From positions 1 to 26,867 of the forward strand of contig CAZZKG010000053.1 in assembly GCA_964654825.1 (NCBI GenBank): 26,867 nucleotides of DNA. Reading direction: 5' to 3'. This DNA comes from CAZZKG01 sp964654825. Its GTDB lineage: Bacteria; Gemmatimonadota; CAZMKB01. The notes beneath the pieces were generated by a model. It was not told where the DNA came from, did no database searches, and saw only the letters and a list, made by a program, of their open reading frames with translations. Below, one piece after another: positions 1-8,586 of the stretch; positions within the stretch are counted from its first letter, which is position 1, and each line of letters opens with the position of its first letter. The position numbers and the translations under genes were made by a program.

Positions 1-96
1 CATTTCCTTTCCCGTTTCGATTATACCCTGCTTCACATGAAATGTCAATCGGGGGAGCGAGTTGCGAGGTAGAAAGTTCTCCGTTTGGGATTGTTC

Positions 97-2373
97 TCAG
101 ATCACCCAGGCGTAACCTATCTTGGCAAAGAGAGAGCGATCGGTCTGTATCAGCGAAATGTCCCGGGTGCCCTCGTAGTTGTCCGAGTACCCCAGGAAGA
201 ACACCGTCTGCGGGTTTATCTTGTAGGAGAAGAGAATCTGGCTGAACAGGTGCTGCTCTCTAGATTCGACGTCATCATCCGCGTAGAGAGCCATGTTGCG
301 TCTGAGGTCGAGATACTGGATGATCACCCTCAGAAATGTCCGCGTGTCGAACTGGTACACCGCCTTCACCTGGCTGAGGTTGGCGGTGAAGAGCCTCCCG
401 TCCGAACGGTCGAGGCGTTCATACGTGTGATCCAGCGAAAGGGTGAGATGCCGGCCGGCCCGGTACTCTACAGACGGGTCGAGGCGGAGCCTCACAGCGG
501 GTTTAGTGTGGGCGAAATCGATGTGGTCGCCATAGTCGAGACCCATTTGAAAAAACAAAACTCCCGAGGGACGGATGTGGAAATCAAAGCGTTGAAAATT
601 CTGGTCGAACGCGACATCTTCGAACACCTTCCGGCGCCTGCCGAAATCGGCACGAAACGAGGACTGGAGCGGTCCCTCGTACGACAGATCGGCTTCCGCC
701 TCCTCCTCCAACAGGGATCCGTCCTGCTCCCGCGACCTGTCCACGTTCATACCGATCTCGATCTCTGAGTACCATCTGTCCGCCTCCCCCCACCATTTGT
801 AATCACTCCCGAGTTCCACCCGTCGGATGCCGACCTGCGTGATGAAACCGAGATCGGTACGGAATCCGTCCCTGATATCACGATACTCGGCGTACCAGTC
901 AAGATTCCTCGCGTCATGGGAATAGCTGATCTCTCCACCTGCACCCCCGAAACTTCCATCCGGCAGTTCAGGGTCGGGCTCGCCGTCCTCATCCAGGCTG
1001 AGCAGCGCGGCCGGATAACGTGTCCTCGTGCCGATAACCTGGAACCTGATCCGCTCACTCCGGGTCAACCTGAGATCACCGTCGAGGCCGGCGATCCGAT
1101 TGTAGTAATCCTCACCTTCCCTGTCGGTCATGATAACCCCGAGAGTCGATGATTCGAACACGTCCCCGCGGTACCGGAGTACGGTGCCGTAATTTTTCCT
1201 GTCCAGGGATTGTGAGCTCGATCCCTCGCTGCCCGGTATGATGAAGTTGGTCACCTCGTCACGGACTATGAAGAGACCGACGGTACTCCTTCCCTCTTTA
1301 CCTGACAGCTTGATTCCCCAGCTCGGATCAGCGAGAGCGCGGGTGTGAACCACCCTCCGGCGGGTCCGGAAGAAATCAGCTCCTTCGAGAAAAAAAGGCC
1401 TCTTCTCGGGAAAGAACAGCGCGAACTGCGTGTTGATGTCGAGTTGGGCGGCGTCGGCTTCGACCTGGGAGAAATCGGGGTTCGCAGTCGTGCTGAGCGT
1501 CAGGTTGGGAGTGAATCCCCACCGCAGGGTAAGCCCCGGATCGAGTTTCCGCTCACGTTGGACGAAGGGTCCTTCGGTTTCACCTTCCCGTTCCTGTGTT
1601 ACGAGGCCCGACAGGGTCGGATCGAGCTCGAGGTTCTTCCCGGGAGCGGCACCCGCGAAACCGATCAGCTTTTCCGTCTGGCAGAGATAACAGCTGTTGT
1701 TCCTGTCACGCGGGAATAGGCCGATGTGATGCCGCACGCTGCGGGGAAAGCTGCGGACGGCATCGAATCCCCAGACCTGATCTCCATCACTGTGCTGGAA
1801 ACTGAGGGTGCTGAATGGAACCGCCATCTCGACAGTGTAACCCCACTCGGTAATCCGGGCAGCCGAGTCCCAGATGCCGTCCCATTCACCGATACCCACC
1901 TGGGAACCTTCGATAAAATCCCCCTGGACCCCGAAGGGGTTACTCATAAAATCATACGCACGGCGTTCATCATTGAAGGTGTCGAGGACGATCTCGACCC
2001 AGTCATCCTGGAAGATGTTGTCGCGGTCAGTGAAACGGGATCGAATGGCGGATGGATCGGGGTCATACGCACGAAACGCGGCATAGAGAGAAGAACTGCT
2101 GTAGAGGAGAAGGACCTCCGTCCTGGCAGGAGGCGGGATGTTCTCTCCCGGGCGCACCTCGTAGTTCACATCCAGCAGGAGAGCTCGCTTCCACTCCTCT
2201 TCATCGATGACTCCGTCAATGGAAAGCTCCGAATCGATCCGGGGCACACGGAGGGGCTTATCCCCGGAGAGGACCCCGGCACAGAGCCAGGCGGTGTGAG
2301 ATGAGACATCGAAAGAGAACAATACGCAGGAAGTGAGAAAGAGAAGGCGGAAAAACCTTATAATCGATCGCAT
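97..2373 (-). CDS. DUF5916 outer-membrane-type protein with N-terminal CBM9-like domain
   Basis: The 758-residue protein starts with a hydrophobic signal segment (about residues 5-32). A carbohydrate-binding-family-9-like beta-sandwich follows (about 45-245); its opening motif IDGVIDEEEW is typical of these domains, and the stretch FQDDWVEIVLDTF fits the family. The remaining 500 residues alternate polar and aromatic strands, as in DUF5916 barrels, and the protein ends in an aromatic-rich strand (YAWVI). Known proteins of this family are predicted outer-membrane or surface proteins of unknown substrate, so a role in glycan binding or uptake is inference. It lies 20 bp downstream of the GT9 gene on the same strand and is probably co-transcribed. 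A GAGGAGG sequence lies 15 bases before the chosen ATG, which is far for a Shine-Dalgarno, so the start is only moderately certain. Confidence 0.85.
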   Translation of the reverse strand: MRSIIRFFRLLFLTSCVLFSFDVSSHTAWLCAGVLSGDKPLRVPRIDSELSIDGVIDEEEWKRALLLDVNYEVRPGENIPPPARTEVLLLYSSSSLYAAFRAYDPDPSAIRSRFTDRDNIFQDDWVEIVLDTFNDERRAYDFMSNPFGVQGDFIEGSQVGIGEWDGIWDSAARITEWGYTVEMAVPFSTLSFQHSDGDQVWGFDAVRSFPRSVRHHIGLFPRDRNNSCYLCQTEKLIGFAGAAPGKNLELDPTLSGLVTQEREGETEGPFVQRERKLDPGLTLRWGFTPNLTLSTTANPDFSQVEADAAQLDINTQFALFFPEKRPFFLEGADFFRTRRRVVHTRALADPSWGIKLSGKEGRSTVGLFIVRDEVTNFIIPGSEGSSSQSLDRKNYGTVLRYRGDVFESSTLGVIMTDREGEDYYNRIAGLDGDLRLTRSERIRFQVIGTRTRYPAALLSLDEDGEPDPELPDGSFGGAGGEISYSHDARNLDWYAEYRDIRDGFRTDLGFITQVGIRRVELGSDYKWWGEADRWYSEIEIGMNVDRSREQDGSLLEEEAEADLSYEGPLQSSFRADFGRRRKVFEDVAFDQNFQRFDFHIRPSGVLFFQMGLDYGDHIDFAHTKPAVRLRLDPSVEYRAGRHLTLSLDHTYERLDRSDGRLFTANLSQVKAVYQFDTRTFLRVIIQYLDLRRNMALYADDDVESREQHLFSQILFSYKINPQTVFFLGYSDNYEGTRDISLIQTDRSLFAKIGYAWVI

Positions 2374-2393
2374 CGAGAGTATCAGGGTCCTCC

Positions 2394-3515
2394 TCAGACA
2401 GTCAATACGGCCATCACTTCATCCAGTACCATCTCAGGAGTGATCGCCTGCATGCATCGGATGTCATTGCTGCCGTAACGACAGTGGATTCTCCCGGAGT
2501 ACAGGAGATAGCAGGGGCTGCAGTCCAGATTCGCCCTCACAATCCGCACATCACCACCGGGGTTCCAGGGGCTGACTCTCCGGGGATCCGAAGGCCCGAA
2601 CAGAACGACCACCGGTGTCCCTACCGCTGCCGCGAGGTGCGTGACGGAACTGTCATTTGAAACAAGCACCCGGCAGCGCCTGAGAGCGGCGGAAGTCTGG
2701 AGAACCGTCGTCCTGCCGACCAGATTCACAACGAAGGCGCGGTCGTTTTGATCGATCCGGTTCAGAAACCCCTCGACGTCCTCATGAGGACCACCGAGAA
2801 GGACCACCCTGCACCCCGGACAGGATGCGAGCAACGCTCGGACGAGGAGCGCGAACCGCTCTTCTTCCCACTGTTTCTCAGGCGTGTCGCACCGTGTGTG
2901 GATCGCGATAACGCGATCGGCATCACCCAGCTTGCATTCGGACCACAATGAGGAGACGTAGGAGTCATCCTGTTCACTGATTACGAGCTCGAGGTTGCGA
3001 TCCGCCGCTTCTATGCCTAAAGGCCGGAGGAGCCTCAGGTTCTCTTCGACCTCGTTCAGGGACAAATTTCTGGCGAGGGATATCCATCTTCGAGATCTCC
3101 GCCGGTCCAGCTCGTTGCGCTCCTGAAACGCCACGACGAGGTCGGCACCGAATATTTCAGGACAGGCGGGTGACATCCCGGCCCCGGCGAGAATCGTATC
3201 GACGGATCCGATGGAGAGTCTAGCCCTCAGTGCAAAGGACAGCCACGAGAGGTGTGTCCGATCCTTCAGTATAAATGTATGCGCGAGGTGAGGCGAGCCG
3301 GCAAAGACCCCGGCGGCGGCCTTGCTCCCGGCGACGAGGGTGATTTGGGCTTCGGGGAAGGACATTTTCAGGTTCCTGACGACGGGAGAGAACTGGACAG
3401 TATCGCCGATGCCGGTCGCCGGAATGAGCAGCATTCGATTCGGCCGGCTTCTGTTGATTTCCGGAAATTGTGCCGGGTTGTGCTCACTAGTTGAATTGCC
3501 GGTTTGATTATTCAT
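2394..3515 (-). CDS. Glycosyltransferase family 9 (heptosyltransferase-like)
   Basis: The 373-residue protein has the GT9/ADP-heptose:LPS heptosyltransferase pattern. The N-terminal Rossmann motif LLIPATGIGDTVQFSPVVRNL region contains the G-[IL]-GD turn. The C-terminal half has VSNDSSVTHLAAAVGTP and LFGPSDP, the nucleotide-sugar binding signature. The tail carries the cysteine pattern D-C-S-P-C-Y ... C ... RCM, common in this family. It would transfer a sugar, often heptose, in lipopolysaccharide or another surface glycan in the cytoplasm; the actual donor is not visible. The reading frame stays open upstream to 3731, but that extension runs through the 13-bp repeat array and the promoter, so I place the start at the ATG at 3515. 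An alternative ATG at 3434 begins directly at the Rossmann strand. No strong ribosome binding site is seen at either. Confidence 0.9.
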   Translation of the reverse strand: MNNQTGNSTSEHNPAQFPEINRSRPNRMLLIPATGIGDTVQFSPVVRNLKMSFPEAQITLVAGSKAAAGVFAGSPHLAHTFILKDRTHLSWLSFALRARLSIGSVDTILAGAGMSPACPEIFGADLVVAFQERNELDRRRSRRWISLARNLSLNEVEENLRLLRPLGIEAADRNLELVISEQDDSYVSSLWSECKLGDADRVIAIHTRCDTPEKQWEEERFALLVRALLASCPGCRVVLLGGPHEDVEGFLNRIDQNDRAFVVNLVGRTTVLQTSAALRRCRVLVSNDSSVTHLAAAVGTPVVVLFGPSDPRRVSPWNPGGDVRIVRANLDCSPCYLLYSGRIHCRYGSNDIRCMQAITPEMVLDEVMAVLTV

Positions 3516-3583
3516 GGAGAGTGATTTCACCTGTACCAGAAGCAGTGGATGTCGATACCGGACCACGCATGTTCGGTCACTGT

Positions 3584-3612
3584 ATTCTACACGGCGGGAG
3601 GGAGAGATGCAA
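3584..3612 (-). promoter_or_regulatory. Sigma-70-type promoter for the GT9/DUF5916 genes
   Basis: Read on the minus strand, TTGCAT (3612-3607) and TAGAAT (3589-3584) are separated by exactly 17 bases. The predicted start is near 3577, giving a leader of about 60 nt before the ATG at 3515. It is found by eye only, but spacing and hexamers match the other promoters in the window. Confidence 0.55.
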
Positions 3613-3649
3613 GGAAGACGAGGTGACCACCCCCGATTGATGACCCCCC

Positions 3650-3701
3650 GTCCCTCCGCGTTGTCCCTCCACTTAGTCCCTCTGCGTAGTCCCTCCGCGT
3701 T
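3650..3701. repeat. Four 13-bp tandem repeats between divergent promoters
   Basis: Four abutting 13-bp units occur at 3650, 3663, 3676 and 3689, with the pattern GTCCCTCYRCGTW. Units 1 and 4 are identical (GTCCCTCCGCGTT), while units 2 and 3 differ at a few positions. The array ends one base before the -35 box of the plus-strand promoter and lies 38 bp upstream of the minus-strand promoter. It could be an operator array or a simple minisatellite; the sequence does not decide. Confidence 0.85.
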
Positions 3702-3702
3702 G

Positions 3703-3731
3703 TTGACAAAAATCCTCTCCTGTGATATCAT
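3703..3731 (+). promoter_or_regulatory. Sigma-70-type promoter for the BNR-repeat protein
   Basis: TTGACA (3703-3708) is followed by a 17-bp spacer and TATCAT (3726-3731). The start would be near 3738, leaving a short leader containing GGGGAAA just before the ATG at 3763. This supports 3763 as the gene start rather than the ATG at 3730, which overlaps the -10 box. Confidence 0.75.
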
Positions 3732-3762
3732 GAGTAATCATAATCCGGAATCGGGGAAATTC

Positions 3763-5181
3763 ATGAACCGTTCAGTAAAATCAGGATATCGCTTAAGAAC
3801 AATCCTGTTCGTAATTTTCTTCCTCTTGACCGGCATTGCTGTCACGGCAGCATTTTCCGGACCCGTGTACGACGGTCCCGAACTAGATTACCAGCCGTCC
3901 ATCATCTACACTCAGCCGGACGGTGGGATAATGATGGTCTTCGAGCGAATCAGCCTACCCTCCTTTTTCGGGGACATGTACCTGACGAACTCGGCCGACG
4001 GCGGGCAGTCGTGGTCGACGCCGGTCCCGATCATCGACTCATCACGCAACGAGCGTCACCCGGCGCTGGCGCAGCTGTCGGACGACTCCTACGTGTTGTT
4101 TTACCTGGTTGATGAAACCGACGCAGGCGCATACCGCATCCACCGGGCGAGCTCTCCCACCGGAATCAGCTGGACCGATCATGGCGCGATCGATCTTGGC
4201 TGGTCAACAACCGGGGAAATCAATCCCTGCGTCATCAGGGAAGCGGATGGCTCTCTCACTATGACATACCACAGACTCTCCGGCCCGAGCTACATCGCCA
4301 GGTCGACTGACGATGGAGTGACCTGGGACACGTTAAAAACCCAGGTCAGCGACTCCGATGCTCAGCTTCCGAGACTGGCCAAACGTGAGATGGATGGTGT
4401 ATACCTCGTCACCTACCAGGTCGGAAGCAGCAACCTGGACATGTACTCGAAGGTCTCAACGAATCCTTACGATTGGAGCGGCCCGCAGAACCCCTTCTCC
4501 ACCGCTATCAACAGTCATGACTCACAACCGGTCGTTCTGCCGGGCGGGACCTTCCTGGTCACATACGCCCAGCAGGTCGCTTCTGTTTTCGACGTGTACT
4601 ACCGGACGAGCTACGATGGGACCTCCTGGTCGGACGCGGTCCGGGTGACTACTGATCCCTCCCACTATGACACTCAGCCCCATCCGCTCCCGGGAGAGGA
4701 GCCCGGAACAATTGTCCTCAGCTGGTCACATCAGGAGAGCCACGATCCATACGTGGATCACGATATCTGGGTTGATCCTTCTCTTTCCGTTTCTCTTCTA
4801 TTGGCGATCGACGTCGACTCGATCCCATCCGCCGATGGTGGAGTGATTCAGTTCAGCCTCGACGCGGGTCCGGCCTTCGACGGAAGGGATTACTTTTTGG
4901 TGGGTTCTCTGTCCGGCACCTCCCCGGGTACACCTCTTCCCGGCGGCGGGACGATACCGCTCAACCGGGACGCGCTCACCGATTACATCCTGTCAAACTA
5001 TAACAATCCGGTTTTCGTCGACTTCAGAGGAACGCTCGATGCCGACGGCCGGGCGCTGGCGTTTCTCGATGCCCCCGGACCGGTCCCCCTCGCGGTCGGG
5101 AGGATCATGAATTTCGCCTTCACCACTCTCGGGCCATTCGACCTCCAGTCGAACCCGGTCGGAGTGGTGATCACACCGTGA
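3763..5181 (+). CDS. Secreted BNR/sialidase-like repeat protein
   Basis: The protein has 472 residues. A clear signal peptide covers about residues 1-32 (basic start, then ILFVIFFLLTGIAV, cleavage near AAFS). The next 330 residues carry Asp-box-like motifs (S-A-D-G-G-Q-S-W, S-T-D-D-G-V-T-W, S-Y-D-G-T-S-W) spaced as in BNR/sialidase six-bladed propellers. The last 125 residues form a separate beta-rich module, beginning near VDSIPSADGG and ending in a PVGVVITP strand, resembling C-terminal modules on secreted proteins of uncultivated bacteria. No sialidase catalytic Arg triad or Tyr could be assigned, so enzyme activity is not claimed; binding or an exo-glycosidase role are both open. The start is supported by the upstream promoter and GGGGAAA spaced 3-5 bases from the ATG. 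Confidence 0.82.
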   Translation: MNRSVKSGYRLRTILFVIFFLLTGIAVTAAFSGPVYDGPELDYQPSIIYTQPDGGIMMVFERISLPSFFGDMYLTNSADGGQSWSTPVPIIDSSRNERHPALAQLSDDSYVLFYLVDETDAGAYRIHRASSPTGISWTDHGAIDLGWSTTGEINPCVIREADGSLTMTYHRLSGPSYIARSTDDGVTWDTLKTQVSDSDAQLPRLAKREMDGVYLVTYQVGSSNLDMYSKVSTNPYDWSGPQNPFSTAINSHDSQPVVLPGGTFLVTYAQQVASVFDVYYRTSYDGTSWSDAVRVTTDPSHYDTQPHPLPGEEPGTIVLSWSHQESHDPYVDHDIWVDPSLSVSLLLAIDVDSIPSADGGVIQFSLDAGPAFDGRDYFLVGSLSGTSPGTPLPGGGTIPLNRDALTDYILSNYNNPVFVDFRGTLDADGRALAFLDAPGPVPLAVGRIMNFAFTTLGPFDLQSNPVGVVITP

Positions 5182-5221
5182 GGGCGACGGACACGACAAC
5201 CGGTAGAAAAGAAGGGAAATG

Positions 5222-5253
5222 AAAAAGCCCGGCTTAAGATAACAGCCGGGCTT
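5222..5253 (-). terminator. Rho-independent terminator after the thioredoxin/golvesin gene
   Basis: A perfect 10-bp stem (5225-5234 with 5244-5253, AAGCCCGGCT) encloses a 9-base loop. On the minus strand it is followed by a T-run (complement of 5226-5222), so it terminates the gene ending at 5319. On the plus strand the stem is followed only by TTCACTCTC, so it may also stop the convergent BNR gene, but weakly. Confidence 0.85.
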
Positions 5254-5318
5254 CACTCTCGGAAAATCGAGACTCAAATCACGTCACAAATCGCCTTACC
5301 GGATCTTCTCTTTTTCAA

Positions 5319-6551
5319 TTACTTTCCGACATAGTTCAACTTAACAGCATCGGCACTGACAAAACCATCAGCGTCGTTAGTCACCATGACACCCTGCATG
5401 GAGCTGTTGTCGAACTCGTAGGTACCCAGATACACCCACTCGTTGCCCACGGTCGACTGATCCACATAAACCCAGCTGCTCATGCCATTTTTGTCCTTAA
5501 CTCTAAAAGGAGCATTCGTCGCCATCAGATCCAGGTACGGATGTTCGAACTTCCAGGTATAGACTTCGTAAGTGCCGGGATAGATAAATTCATCGACTCT
5601 CCACCCTGCTTTATTTTCTCCGGTACCAGGGTTTGCATAGCTGGTGCTGCCGTCATTAGCATTCGCATGATTGATGGAATTCCACGTTCCTGAAATCTGA
5701 ACGAACTCTGGATCCACATCATCGACCACCTGGTCTGGAACATCCCCAACTACTTCGTCGACATAATAGGCATCGAATGGGTTTGTCCTGGGTGGATAGG
5801 AATATCCCTGGTGCCATTCAGCATTATAAACCGCGGCAGTTACGATGACATTGTCCACGGTGATGCCACCGAAATTATGTCCATGGCCGTCATTGTGGGC
5901 GGTGCCGACCCAGGAGGTCGAAGATGACCACACATCACCCGCTGGTATCGAAATGTCTTCGTTGAATGCATAATCAAGGAACGGGTAGTGATACAGATGT
6001 CCGGCATAATCATACCATCCCAGAGATGAGATGATCTCGCTTACGAATACACGGAGGTGGCCATCATAAGTCGTCGCCTCATTGTTCTGGACGGAGATAC
6101 TGATGTCCATGACAGCATCTCCCGTCCATACCACATCCAGCGTCGCCTCGATGTCCGGAACAGCCCGGCTGCCGCATGCATTTATATCTGCGATGTAAGC
6201 GGCTTTAGCCGAAGGGATACTTCCCGCACCAACTTCGACGATATACCCGCCATCGAAATATACGGTGGGAAATCCATAAATATTGTACTCACCAGGATTG
6301 AGTCTTTGAGCCGAGTGTACGTTCATATCATCCACATGAGAAACATAGTAGAAATCGTACAACCCATCTTCATCGATTTCTTTCAGCGCTCCGGCGGCAA
6401 ACTGGCAATAGTAACACCATGTGGCTGTGCCATCCTCGGCCAGAACAGTGTGGGTCGTTTGTGCTGATAATGGTCCGCTCGTGACTGCAAAGACCATGAA
6501 CAACGCAAAAACGGAAATGAGTACGGTGTTCACGTGCTTCTGGATCCTCAC
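5319..6551 (-). CDS. Secreted thioredoxin-like protein with golvesin-like C-terminal domain
   Basis: The 410-residue product has a signal peptide (residues 1-30, cleavage after GPLSA). A thioredoxin-like domain follows directly, with W45-C46-Y-Y-C49 as a CXXC redox site and a FPTVYFDGG segment supplying the cis-proline, as in Omp28-like secreted thioredoxins. A middle beta-rich region covers about 130-260. The C-terminal 145 residues, with paired W-x-Y and a YVDQS...GNEWVYLGTY segment, resemble golvesin/xanthan-lyase-type binding modules. The protein would act outside the cytoplasm, in thiol-disulfide chemistry or as an anchored redox protein; the partner is unknown. Translation starts at GTG, supported by GGGAGG five bases upstream (6557-6562) and by a strong promoter. 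Confidence 0.83.
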   Translation of the reverse strand: MRIQKHVNTVLISVFALFMVFAVTSGPLSAQTTHTVLAEDGTATWCYYCQFAAGALKEIDEDGLYDFYYVSHVDDMNVHSAQRLNPGEYNIYGFPTVYFDGGYIVEVGAGSIPSAKAAYIADINACGSRAVPDIEATLDVVWTGDAVMDISISVQNNEATTYDGHLRVFVSEIISSLGWYDYAGHLYHYPFLDYAFNEDISIPAGDVWSSSTSWVGTAHNDGHGHNFGGITVDNVIVTAAVYNAEWHQGYSYPPRTNPFDAYYVDEVVGDVPDQVVDDVDPEFVQISGTWNSINHANANDGSTSYANPGTGENKAGWRVDEFIYPGTYEVYTWKFEHPYLDLMATNAPFRVKDKNGMSSWVYVDQSTVGNEWVYLGTYEFDNSSMQGVMVTNDADGFVSADAVKLNYVGK

Positions 6552-6625
6552 GTTGACCTCCCGGTTAGGAGTTCGCTCTTTGAGAAACCCGGGACAGGTT
6601 CCTCTTCATCACAACATCAGGTAGC

Positions 6626-6654
6626 ATTTTAGCATAAAACTTCCTACGTGTCAA
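6626..6654 (-). promoter_or_regulatory. Strong sigma-70-type promoter for the thioredoxin/golvesin gene
   Basis: On the minus strand, TTGACA (6654-6649), a 17-bp spacer and TAAAAT (6631-6626) are present. The bases TGC directly before the -10 make it an extended -10 as well. The predicted start is near 6619, giving a leader of about 68 nt. Confidence 0.75.
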
Positions 6655-6911
6655 GTCAACAACCGGGTATTATCAGTTCACAATTGTACGCGGCATCGTC
6701 AATTCAATAAGGAGCAATATTTTATCTTGATAACATTTCAACTCGGGACTGGAGGACATTATCATTATCATTCTGAGGTAACCGCTGATTACCGGATATT
6801 TCTTCAGTGATTATCGAGACGCAGGTTGGTTTTTTGAATTTCTGGAATAATTTCGTGTTTACAGTTGTCAAAAGGATGATGGATTCGTTCATATTCAAAC
6901 AGGAGAATGCA
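6655..6911. other. AT-rich intergenic region upstream of the Fn3 gene
   Basis: This 257-bp stretch separates divergent genes. It holds short ATTATC tandem copies near 6760-6775 and a weak inverted repeat GGTAA/TTACC around 6777-6793. The best plus-strand promoter guess is TATCAT near 6770 with a poor -35 (TTCAAC) 17 bp upstream. No gene is convincing; an open frame beginning at 6807 lacks a ribosome binding site and runs into the gene at 6912. Confidence 0.4.
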
Positions 6912-8561
6912 ATGAAAACAAGTGGATGTCTCACTTTTTCAATCTACATCAAGGATCCCGTTTTACTGCCGATTATCGCATTTGCCATACTTGTTTTCAG
7001 CTCATCAAACAGTATCAGCTCGAATGAATCAATAAAAATAGCGGAAGATTATACGGGTCTTATCGCCGGATCAGATACTGTTGCAATCGGCGACAAAGTA
7101 CAGGATGATATAATCGGAGAAACCCACACGACGGACACCGCCCGGCTTGAAGAGTTGATGCGGAAGAGTAATCGTATAGATCTCACCTGGGATCCTGCTC
7201 CCGGCAACATCCGAAATTACAAAATCTATGTCGACGGCATCTACAGGGAATGGACGACGGCAAACAGTATTACCATGTATCTCCTGGAACAGGATACGGA
7301 ATACGACTTTCAAATAACCGCCGTCGACGAAGACAACGTGGAGTTTATTGTCGTGGATTCCCTGGTCAAGAGGACGAGGCCGCTTCTGGCGGGGGAGGAA
7401 CTCATAAATCCATCTTCCGGCCTTGTTTATATGGGGGCTTTCAGGTTACCTGCTTATTCAGGGGATGATTCCAACTGGGGATTCATGATGGGAGACATCA
7501 CCTTCTATCCGGAAGGGGACCCCGACAATACGGACGACTATCCCGGCTCCATTTACGCACCGGGCAACGCCACACAGCGATATTTTGCGGAAATCACCAT
7601 TCCCGTGCCTGTTATTTCGACAAACAAGGATTACAATGATCTCAACAGAGCGGAAACGCTCCAGGAGTTCGCGGATATCCAATCACCGAACATGCCCGAT
7701 GGTCCGGCGGCCGCCCCGCCGGCGATCGAATATCTGCCGGCTCAACCTGGTCAGTCGGATCCTTATCTGTATACCTGTTTCGGAGACGATTATCAGGTCG
7801 GAGGGGAAAGGCTGAAGTCGTTCGGTGCTGGGGACATGGATCTTTCAAACCCCATCGGAGGATGGTACCTGGGGCCGAATGTGAATTATTCGGAACCTCA
7901 ATACATGACAACCATCGACTATATATTCGACATGCCGGAACCGCTGAACGATCACTTACTCATCGCCGGCGGCAGTCGCTACGGAGCGTATCACTGGGGT
8001 CCCGTTCTATTAGCTTACAGCCCGTGGAACGACGGCTCACCTCTGCCCGGAGATGGAACCGAATTGTCTTTCACTCCTTTACTTATGTATGATGCAAGGA
8101 CTACGGAACAAAATTACTACGATAAGGACGAAGATGAGAATTATTTAAATGGAGCGGGCGTCAATGACATCTGGCGCGGCGCAGCCTGGACAAACGTGGA
8201 AGACAAGTCCGCAATCGTCATATCGGGCATCAAGGGTCATGGGGATTACTGGTATGTAGGCGGCGCCGGACCTCGGATGTCGAATTACCGGAGTCTACTT
8301 TTGTTCTATGATCCCCGGGACATCACCGCAGTCGCCGACGGACTGAGACAGCCCGATGAACCTCAGCCGTATGCGGTCATCGATCTCGATGAAATAATGT
8401 TTTCCATCAACGAAAACGACGAATACTGGGCTATCAACAGTAAAGGTCCCGGCGGAATTGCATTCGACAGGGAAAACAAAATAATTTATATGGTGGAACA
8501 GAAGGTATACGGCATGTATGATGATGAAGCTATCATACACGTCTGGGAACTGCAGTATTGA
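6912..8561 (+). CDS. Secreted fibronectin type III domain protein of unknown function
   Basis: The protein has 549 residues. AGGAG at 6901-6905 sits six bases before the ATG, which decides the start over upstream in-frame codons. A signal segment (about residues 17-37) precedes a spacer. A fibronectin type III domain follows at about 85-150, with L-T-W-D-P near its start, Y-K-I-Y-V-D in the middle and the T-E-Y-D-F-Q-I-T-A-V-D strand at its end. The remaining 400 residues are not recognised. They are rich in Gly, Asp, Tyr and Trp, with repeated short hydrophobic strands (for example LLIAGGSRYGAYHWG), suggesting a beta-propeller or other all-beta fold. The gene is convergent with, and 25 bp from, the GH39-like gene, and both look more AT-rich than the flanking genes. 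Function unknown. Confidence 0.78.
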   Translation: MKTSGCLTFSIYIKDPVLLPIIAFAILVFSSSNSISSNESIKIAEDYTGLIAGSDTVAIGDKVQDDIIGETHTTDTARLEELMRKSNRIDLTWDPAPGNIRNYKIYVDGIYREWTTANSITMYLLEQDTEYDFQITAVDEDNVEFIVVDSLVKRTRPLLAGEELINPSSGLVYMGAFRLPAYSGDDSNWGFMMGDITFYPEGDPDNTDDYPGSIYAPGNATQRYFAEITIPVPVISTNKDYNDLNRAETLQEFADIQSPNMPDGPAAAPPAIEYLPAQPGQSDPYLYTCFGDDYQVGGERLKSFGAGDMDLSNPIGGWYLGPNVNYSEPQYMTTIDYIFDMPEPLNDHLLIAGGSRYGAYHWGPVLLAYSPWNDGSPLPGDGTELSFTPLLMYDARTTEQNYYDKDEDENYLNGAGVNDIWRGAAWTNVEDKSAIVISGIKGHGDYWYVGGAGPRMSNYRSLLLFYDPRDITAVADGLRQPDEPQPYAVIDLDEIMFSINENDEYWAINSKGPGGIAFDRENKIIYMVEQKVYGMYDDEAIIHVWELQY

Positions 8562-8586
8562 TAGTGGTCTCCGAAAACAACATGAT

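Noticed and set aside
1..96. Start of another minus-strand gene at the left edge (ATG at position 3)
   Set aside because: Only the start codon would be inside the window and the AAAGGA sequence is too close to it, so it cannot be supported.
85..768. 227-codon plus-strand open frame opposite the DUF5916 gene
   Set aside because: It is antisense to a well-supported gene, with no recognisable domain; it is a high-GC shadow frame.
3516..3731. Upstream extension of the GT9 reading frame to 3731
   Set aside because: It runs through the 13-bp repeat array and the predicted minus-strand promoter, and has no ribosome binding site or family similarity.
3514..3762. Upstream extension of the BNR-repeat protein frame
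   Set aside because: It covers both divergent promoters; the signal peptide, GGGGAAA and promoter place the start at 3763.
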